Source: Flavobacterium oncorhynchi (lineage in GTDB: Bacteria; Bacteroidota; Bacteroidia; Flavobacteriales; Flavobacteriaceae). Taken from it: DNA of 56,890 nucleotides. Below the pieces are notes generated by a model. The model saw only the letters and a list, made by a program, of their open reading frames with translations. It had not been told where the DNA came from and did not search any database. The stretch lies in contig NZ_MUHA01000003.1 in NCBI RefSeq assembly GCF_002217355.1, positions 217,009 to 273,898 on the forward strand. Direction: 5' to 3'. How positions within the stretch are numbered: position 1 is the first letter of the stretch; the number at the start of each line of letters is the position of its first letter. Positions 51,732 through 56,890 of this stretch are shown one piece after another. The position numbers and the translations under genes are program-made.

Positions 51732-53806
51732 AAATTGCTTTATTTGGCCCTGAAAGTACAGGTAAAACCACATTGGCAACACAACTTGCAGATTATTACG
51801 AAACAGAATGGGTTCCGGAATTTGCACGTGATTATCTGCAAGAAAAATGGGAAGAAAATCAGCATATTTGTGTTGAGGCAGATATGATGCCCATTGCTTA
51901 TGGGCAGACCGCTCTAGAAAATCAAAAACTTTCAAAGGCAAAAAAATACTTGTTTTGCGATACCAATTTAATGGTAACCAAAGTTTTCTCTGAAATGTAT
52001 TATAATGTTTGTGATCCGCTTTTAAATGAGGCGGCTCTTGAGCACGAATACGATTTATTTTTTCTTACAGACATTGATGTCCCTTGGGAAAAGGATGATA
52101 TTAGAGATACACCCGAAGGAAGAGAAACAGTATTCTCTGTTTTTAAAGAAACCCTGATAAATACTAAAAAGCCCTTTATCACGCTTTCAGGTAACAAAGA
52201 AAGCCGCTTGGCAAAGGCTGTAGAAATTGTAGATAACTTAGCAATAGCTAAAAAGCATGGTTTTAGTTCTGCTGATTTTGTTCAGATATATGAACATGGT
52301 ATTCCTTTTGAAAATGTTCTAAAACAGTTGGAAATTTTTAAAAGCGGAATTACAAAAAGCAGCTTAATAAATCCAGCAACTATCAATAACGGAATTTTAA
52401 GTTTATCTGATACGGAGTTTAAAGAAAAGGCTGTTTTTTTTGATGCTCAGAGAGGAAATTTAAAAATTAAAAAGTTTGTTCCAGCTTCTGGTGCAGCAAC
52501 TAGAATGTTTAAGTTTTTAATCGCTTTCTTGAATGATTTTGATATTGAAAAAGAAACTATAAATGCCTATATCAATAGAAAAAATGATAAAGAGCTTGCT
52601 ATTTTTATAGTGGGAATGGAGAAATTTCCTTTTTTTGAAATAGTTTATAAAAAGCTAAAAGAAGTTTATCCAGATTTTGATGCTTTAGAAAGAGACTATA
52701 AAAATTATTATTTCATAAAATTACTGTTGTCTCCAGAGTATTTTAATTCGGCAAATAAACCAAAAGCGGTTTTACCTTTTCATCTATATAAAACTCATCT
52801 TGCAAATCCAATTGAAGAGCATTTGAACGAATGCGTTCATTATGCGACAACAAATAAGAGCTCGAATTTGCATTTTACCGTTTCAGAAATTCATCAAAAT
52901 TTATTTGAACAGGCCGTTGATGAGGTTAGAGGAAAAATAGAAAAATCTTCAGGAACGAAAATTAATATTGGGTATTCCTATCAAAATAAAAGCACAGATT
53001 CTATTACAGTTGATGTAAAGAACAAAATTGTGCGAAATCAAAATGAAAAGCTGATTTTTAGGCCCGGTGGACATGGAGCATTAATTGAAAACCTAAATAA
53101 TCTCGATGCAGATATTATTTTTATTAAGAATATAGATAATGTCATTCAAAATCATATTGATGAAATTACGCTCTATAAAAAGACCTTGGGCGGTATTTTG
53201 ATTGAAATTCAAGAAAGAGTATTCGGTTATTTAAGAGCAATTGAGAATAACGAATTAAATGAAAGTGATTTTGCTGCAATTATTGAATTTCTAGCCGAGA
53301 AGTTAAATATTAAGGTAAGTAAAGATTTTTACAAATTTACTTTTGAACATAAAATTACCAAAATTAGAGAAATCTTAGATCGGCCAATTCGAGTTTGCGG
53401 AATGGTTCGAAACGAAGGTGAACCGGGCGGAGGCCCATTTTGGGTAATGAATGACAAAGGAGAAGTTTCTCTTCAAATTGTAGAAGCCTCTCAAATTGAT
53501 CTTCAAAATAAAAAACAACTTGAAATTTTAGAAGCAGCAACCCATTTTAATCCAGTTGATTTGGTTTGCGGAATTAAGAATTTTAAAGGGCAAAAGTTTA
53601 ATCTTGGCCAATATATAGATCAAAATGCTGGTTTTATTGTAGAGAAAAGTGTAGAAGGCAAAGCGGTAAAAAATTATGAATTGCCGGGGTTGTGGAATGG
53701 TTCAATGGCGCATTGGCTCACTATTTTTGTTGCAGTTCCATTAATAACCTTTAATCCGGTAAAAACGGTAAACGATTTATTAAAAGCGACACATCAGCCA
53801 CAATAA
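51692..53806 (+). CDS. NadR-like kinase fused to DUF4301
   Basis: This is a 704-residue cytosolic two-domain protein. Residues 12-185 form an AAA/P-loop kinase like the ribosylnicotinamide kinase domain of NadR, with Walker A GPESTGKTT (19-27) and FCDTNLMVTKVFSE as the next conserved block. Residues 191-704 are DUF4301, starting FSSADFVQIYEHGIPFENVLKQLE. It contains ASGAATRM (265-272) and RPGGHG (457-462) with DADIIFIKNIDNV, which resemble the nucleotide-binding loops of UDP-sugar pyrophosphorylases. The frame is open throughout with no sign of a frameshift. It overlaps pnuC by 40 bp. The kinase probably phosphorylates the vitamin brought in by PnuC; the role of DUF4301 is unknown. Confidence 0.85.
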   Translation: MEKNLRQQKTAIIKIALFGPESTGKTTLATQLADYYETEWVPEFARDYLQEKWEENQHICVEADMMPIAYGQTALENQKLSKAKKYLFCDTNLMVTKVFSEMYYNVCDPLLNEAALEHEYDLFFLTDIDVPWEKDDIRDTPEGRETVFSVFKETLINTKKPFITLSGNKESRLAKAVEIVDNLAIAKKHGFSSADFVQIYEHGIPFENVLKQLEIFKSGITKSSLINPATINNGILSLSDTEFKEKAVFFDAQRGNLKIKKFVPASGAATRMFKFLIAFLNDFDIEKETINAYINRKNDKELAIFIVGMEKFPFFEIVYKKLKEVYPDFDALERDYKNYYFIKLLLSPEYFNSANKPKAVLPFHLYKTHLANPIEEHLNECVHYATTNKSSNLHFTVSEIHQNLFEQAVDEVRGKIEKSSGTKINIGYSYQNKSTDSITVDVKNKIVRNQNEKLIFRPGGHGALIENLNNLDADIIFIKNIDNVIQNHIDEITLYKKTLGGILIEIQERVFGYLRAIENNELNESDFAAIIEFLAEKLNIKVSKDFYKFTFEHKITKIREILDRPIRVCGMVRNEGEPGGGPFWVMNDKGEVSLQIVEASQIDLQNKKQLEILEAATHFNPVDLVCGIKNFKGQKFNLGQYIDQNAGFIVEKSVEGKAVKNYELPGLWNGSMAHWLTIFVAVPLITFNPVKTVNDLLKATHQPQ

Positions 53807-54207
53807 TGGATAACGAAAAAATCATATCAGAATTAAATTTTAAGGCGGTTCGAAGCAGTGGTGCAGGCGGACAAAACGTAAATAAAGTTTCATCAAAAGT
53901 AGTTTTGACTTTTGATTTAGAAGCTTCTCAGGTATTGTCTGAAGAAGAAAAAGCGCTTTTGAAAGATAATTTATCATCTCGTTTAACATCCGAGAGCATA
54001 TTGATTTTAAATTGTGACGAAGATCGAAGTCAGATTAAAAACAAAGAGATTGTTATAAAACGTTTTTTAGAAATTATAAAGAAAGGTCTATTTGTTCCTA
54101 AAGTTCGAAAAGCGACCAAAATTCCAAAATCCGTAATTAAAAAAAGAATCAAAGACAAAAAAAGTGTTTCTGAAATAAAGAAAAACAGGAAGAGACCAGA
54201 GTTTTAA
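53806..54207 (+). CDS. arfB: ArfB-like peptidyl-tRNA hydrolase, ribosome rescue
   Basis: This 133-residue protein has the class I release factor catalytic GGQ (residues 21-23 in SSGAGGQNVNKVSSKV) and a Lys/Arg-rich C-terminal tail that enters the empty mRNA channel. It frees peptides from stalled ribosomes. Its ATG overlaps the stop codon of the kinase-DUF4301 gene by one base, so it is in the same operon. Confidence 0.92.
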   Translation: MDNEKIISELNFKAVRSSGAGGQNVNKVSSKVVLTFDLEASQVLSEEEKALLKDNLSSRLTSESILILNCDEDRSQIKNKEIVIKRFLEIIKKGLFVPKVRKATKIPKSVIKKRIKDKKSVSEIKKNRKRPEF

Positions 54208-54210
54208 AAA

Positions 54211-54441
54211 ATGAAAAACTCAGATAAAGATAAACGGTCAAAAAGTTATTATTGGGAAATTTTAGTCATAATCTTTGGGCTTGCGCTCTTTAAGTTTGGA
54301 ATCGATGATGGATTTAATGGCTCGATAGGTTATAATTCAAAACGAATGATGGGCGTGCATAATGGATATTTAAATGCGCTTTATGGTTTTTTTGCAGTCA
54401 TCGGTGGTTGTTTGAGTATCTATTCAAAGAGAAAAAAATGA
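54211..54441 (+). CDS. Small membrane protein of unknown function
   Basis: This 76-residue protein has two hydrophobic segments (about 15-30 and 52-70) separated by a polar loop with DDGFNGSIGYNSKRMMGVHNG. It follows arfB by 3 bp. No family recognised. It ends the operon; the downstream 60 bp contain TTTGGAATTTG repeats and a strong promoter for the next gene. Confidence 0.65.
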   Translation: MKNSDKDKRSKSYYWEILVIIFGLALFKFGIDDGFNGSIGYNSKRMMGVHNGYLNALYGFFAVIGGCLSIYSKRKK

Positions 54442-54465
54442 GTTTTTGGAATTTGGAATTTAATT

Positions 54466-54495
54466 TTTGGAATTTGTTTTTTAACACTACATTTG
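54466..54495 (+). promoter_or_regulatory. Promoter of the TPP riboswitch transcript
   Basis: TTTG (54466-54469), an 18-bp spacer and TACATTTG (54488-54495) match the Bacteroidota promoter consensus TTTG/TAnnTTTG in every fixed position. Transcription would start near 54502, right at the first paired base of the riboswitch. Confidence 0.75.
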
Positions 54496-54500
54496 CACTG

Positions 54501-54574
54501 TCTCAAAGGGGTGCTCTAAATAACGAGCTGAGATCATACCCAAAGAACCTGAGCGAGTAATGTTGCTAAGGGAA
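54501..54574 (+). promoter_or_regulatory. TPP (THI-box) riboswitch
   Basis: The conserved thiamine pyrophosphate aptamer core is present: AGGGGTGCTC, then GAGCTGAGATCATACCC, then GAACCTGA, and finally GTTGCTAAGGGAA. CTGAGAT at 54528-54534 is the diagnostic pyrimidine sensor. It lies about 100 bases before a TonB receptor gene, with a good promoter directly ahead. Further pairing downstream (ACGACA/TGTCGT; TTCGTAA-TTTT-TTACGAA at 54656-54673, touching the start codon) may be the expression platform. THI boxes before outer-membrane receptors are known in Bacteroidota. Confidence 0.95.
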
Positions 54575-54655
54575 AAAACGACACTATCAAGCGTGCACAC
54601 TTTATTTTGTCGTGAAACATTTATTAATTTAACAAAAGAATAATTCCCCCTTTTA

Positions 54656-54673
54656 TTCGTAATTTTTTACGAA
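54656..54673 (+). promoter_or_regulatory. Start-codon hairpin downstream of the riboswitch
   Basis: TTCGTAA and TTACGAA form a perfect 7-bp stem with a TTTT loop; its last base is the A of the ATG at 54673. Such a stem could hide the translation start and may be the switch part of the THI element. The mechanism is inferred. Confidence 0.4.
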
Positions 54674-56862
54674 TGAAAACACTTTTTTTAGGTACTGAGG
54701 TACTAAGTTGCAAAGGTTCTAAGGTTCAAAAACTGAGCAGAACCAAATCCATTTTCTTTCTTCTTTCTTCTTTCTTCTTTACACTGGTTTCTACTGCGCA
54801 AGAACAGGATTCAACAAAAGTTACTAAACTTGATGATGTCTTAGTTTCTGCAGTTCGTGTTACTTCAAAAACGCCAGTTACATTCAGTAACATGGATAAA
54901 AAAGAAATTAAATATAGAAATCTAGGACAGGATATTCCTGTTCTTATGAACTATCTGCCATCTGTTGTTACGACTTCTGACGCTGGAAACGGAATGGGTT
55001 ATACAGGAATTAGAGTTAGAGGAAGTGATGCTACGAGAGTAAACGTTACTATAAACGGAATTCCTTATAATGATGCTGAAAGTCAAGGAACTTTTTGGGT
55101 AAATATGCCTGATTTTGCTTCTTCTCTAGAGAGTTTACAGTTACAACGAGGTGTTGGAACTTCTACAAACGGATCTTCTGCGTTTGGAGCCAGCTTAAAT
55201 ATGCTTACAGATAATTACGCTTCTAAAGCAAATGGCGAAATTTCAAGTTCTTACGGAAGTTTTAATTCAAATAAAAATACTGTAAAATTCAGTACAGGCT
55301 TGTTAAATGATCATTTTGAGTTAGCAGGTCGTTTATCTACATTGAAATCTGATGGTTATGTAGATCGCGCCAAATCAGATCTAAAATCATATTTCTTGCA
55401 AGGAACTTACGTTGGAAAAACAACTTTGATTAAAGCTTTGGTTTTTGGAGGAACTGAAAAAACGTACCAATCTTGGAATGGAATCGATGCTGAAACTTTA
55501 AATTCAAACCGCACTTATAATTCCGCAGGAAAGTATAAAGACGAACAAGGAAATGTTAGGTTCTATGATAATGAAACAGATAATTACAATCAAGATCATT
55601 ACCAATTGCATTGGAGTGAATCATGGTCTGATAAGTGGAGTACTAATCTAGCTTTTCACTATACAAAGGGATTAGGGTATTATGAAAATTATAAATATGA
55701 TGAGCCAATTGAAGGATATGGGCCAATTCAGCCTACAAAACAAGTTGAGAATGATTTAGGAGAATTAGTTCCAGGAACCGATTTGATTCGTCAGAAATGG
55801 TTAGATAATGACTTTTACGGAACAACTTTTTCAGTAAAATACAAAGAAGAAAAACTAGATGTTATTATTGGCGGAGGCTGGAATAAATACGAAGGCGATC
55901 ATTACGGAAAAGTAATTTGGGCAAGAAATTCAGCTCAGTCTGAATTAGGCGATCATTATTATGATGATTTCTCGACAAAAACAGACGGGAATATTTTTGC
56001 AAAAGCAAACTATCAGTTTACTGAAAAATTAAGCTTTTATGGAGATTTACAATACCGAAATGTACATTATAAAGCCAATAGCGCTCAAACTGGTTTGGTA
56101 AATGATAAGTTTAACTTTTTTAATCCAAAAGCAGGTTTAAATTTTGAGATCAATTCAAAAAACAATCTTTACTTTTCATATGCACGTGCAAATCGTGAGC
56201 CTAATAGAACAGACTACGAAGGTGGAAATGTGAAGCCTGAAAAATTAAATGATTTTGAATTGGGATGGAGATTTAATTCAGAAAAAATTCAATTGAATTC
56301 TAATTTCTACTACATGGGATATAGAGATCAATTAATATTAACGGGAAGATTAGATGATGTTGGTGCGCCTATTCGTGCTAATACTGAAAAAAGTTACCGT
56401 TTAGGATTTGAATTTGATGCGACAATTGCACTTTCAGAAAAATTTATTTTGAGACCTAATTTCACTTTAAGCAGTAATAAAAATGTTGATTTAGCTGTTG
56501 ATGGACAGTATTACGGAACAACGGATATTGCTTATTCTCCAGAAGTTATTGCAGGAAATATTATAATTTATAAACCAATTGAGAATTTATATGTTTCGTT
56601 GCTGCAAAAGTATGTTGGCAAACAATACATGAATAACATCGAATTACCATCTGCAAAACTGGCTGATTATTTTGTAAACGATTTGAATGTGTCTTACGAG
56701 ATTAAACCAAAATCTGTTTTTAAATCAATTATGATTACTGGTTTAGTAAACAATATTTTAGATAAAAAGTATGTTTCAAACGGGGCTATGTGGGATATTT
56801 ATCCATACTATTACCCGCAGGCAGGAATCAATTTCCTAGCAGGATTAACATTAAAATTCTAA
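54673..56862 (+). CDS. TonB-dependent receptor under TPP riboswitch, probable thiamine receptor
   Basis: This 729-residue outer-membrane receptor starts with an unusually long, charged N-region (1-25) before the signal core FFLLSSFFFTLVSTAQ (about residues 28-43). The TonB box region is LDDVLVSAVRVTSK, the plug carries GIRVRGSDATRVNVTINGIPYNDAESQGTFWVNMPD, and the barrel ends in FLAGLTLKF with the terminal Phe. It has no N-terminal regulatory domain and no SusD partner, unlike the SusC at 21962. The riboswitch upstream points to uptake of thiamine or a thiamine precursor. The 5' coding end contains repeat-like DNA and a period-7 tract. Confidence 0.92.
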   Translation: MKTLFLGTEVLSCKGSKVQKLSRTKSIFFLLSSFFFTLVSTAQEQDSTKVTKLDDVLVSAVRVTSKTPVTFSNMDKKEIKYRNLGQDIPVLMNYLPSVVTTSDAGNGMGYTGIRVRGSDATRVNVTINGIPYNDAESQGTFWVNMPDFASSLESLQLQRGVGTSTNGSSAFGASLNMLTDNYASKANGEISSSYGSFNSNKNTVKFSTGLLNDHFELAGRLSTLKSDGYVDRAKSDLKSYFLQGTYVGKTTLIKALVFGGTEKTYQSWNGIDAETLNSNRTYNSAGKYKDEQGNVRFYDNETDNYNQDHYQLHWSESWSDKWSTNLAFHYTKGLGYYENYKYDEPIEGYGPIQPTKQVENDLGELVPGTDLIRQKWLDNDFYGTTFSVKYKEEKLDVIIGGGWNKYEGDHYGKVIWARNSAQSELGDHYYDDFSTKTDGNIFAKANYQFTEKLSFYGDLQYRNVHYKANSAQTGLVNDKFNFFNPKAGLNFEINSKNNLYFSYARANREPNRTDYEGGNVKPEKLNDFELGWRFNSEKIQLNSNFYYMGYRDQLILTGRLDDVGAPIRANTEKSYRLGFEFDATIALSEKFILRPNFTLSSNKNVDLAVDGQYYGTTDIAYSPEVIAGNIIIYKPIENLYVSLLQKYVGKQYMNNIELPSAKLADYFVNDLNVSYEIKPKSVFKSIMITGLVNNILDKKYVSNGAMWDIYPYYYPQAGINFLAGLTLKF
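54754..54780 (+). repeat. TTTCTTC heptanucleotide tandem repeat in a signal peptide
   Basis: Positions 54757-54777 hold three exact TTTCTTC units; with partial units on each side the period-7 tract spans 27 bp (54754-54780). It encodes the hydrophobic signal core FLLSSFFF. Because 7 is not a multiple of 3, gain or loss of one unit changes the reading frame. Confidence 0.85.
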
Positions 56863-56890
56863 AATATTCTCTAACATAAAAAAAGCCTGA

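Noticed and set aside
51692..53806. Frameshift or misassembly joining two genes
   Set aside because: The frame is open and protein-like through the junction at about residues 185-191, with a short natural linker; no evidence of an error within the sequence. Only resequencing could exclude it fully.
54442..54480. TTTGGAATTTG tandem words as a terminator for the small membrane protein
   Set aside because: The words are direct repeats and do not pair with each other; they contain the -33 box of the riboswitch promoter instead.
1..56890. CRISPR array, tRNA, rRNA, prophage or integrative element
   Set aside because: No regularly spaced direct repeats, no cloverleaf, no rRNA, integrase or transposase sequence was recognised on either strand.

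Overview
The window is chromosomal DNA from a member of the Bacteroidota, almost certainly a Flavobacterium close to F. johnsoniae. The evidence is the AT-rich sequence, the gliding and type IX secretion genes gldJ, porU and porV, a SusC/SusD polysaccharide locus, promoters of the TTTG/TAnnTTTG type, a bacterial GGGP synthase homologue and several intergenic repeats that I associate with flavobacterial genomes. No rRNA, tRNA, CRISPR array, transposase or phage gene was seen.

Layout. 1-9.6 kb holds housekeeping genes: an AsmA-like protein, the tRNA hydroxylase MiaE, a glycosyltransferase, an M1 aminopeptidase and the pyruvate dehydrogenase E2 and E1-alpha subunits. 9.7-18.7 kb carries cytidine deaminase, then the secretion and motility block porV-porU facing gldJ, followed by murF. 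18.7-37.2 kb is a polysaccharide utilisation locus (PUL): a membrane-bound beta-propeller/LuxR regulator, SusC, SusD, a PKD-containing surface lipoprotein, three GH30 enzymes, a GH5-CBM6 enzyme, an EEP-fold hydrolase and a GH3 beta-glucosidase. This enzyme set points to a beta-glucan, possibly beta-1,6-linked or mixed beta-1,3/1,6. 37.2-38.9 kb holds a small unknown protein, a regulator with a degenerate Nudix domain and an MmcQ/YjbR protein.

38.9-41.6 kb is a DNA alkylation-response cluster in which Ada is split: an AraC-methyltransferase protein, a 2OG-Fe(II) oxygenase, a stand-alone Ada-type zinc domain and AlkB. Its spacers are full of repeats. 41.7-46.5 kb carries a GNAT acetyltransferase, an SMR efflux protein, a WG-repeat protein, a small Cys-rich protein and a patatin-barrel protein. 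46.6-50.3 kb has adenosylhomocysteinase, a phosphopantetheinyl transferase, and a truncated haemoglobin with a small membrane protein downstream of a Crp/Fnr regulator; a perfect 20-bp palindrome lies at the activator position of their promoter. 50.3-56.9 kb has GGGP synthase, PnuC, a NadR-like kinase fused to DUF4301, an ArfB-type hydrolase, a small membrane protein, and a TPP riboswitch ahead of a TonB-dependent receptor.

The points most worth following are the kinase-DUF4301 fusion beside PnuC, the period-7 tract inside the signal peptide of the riboswitch-controlled receptor, the palindrome ahead of the haemoglobin genes, the split Ada system, and the spaced repeats ahead of susC.
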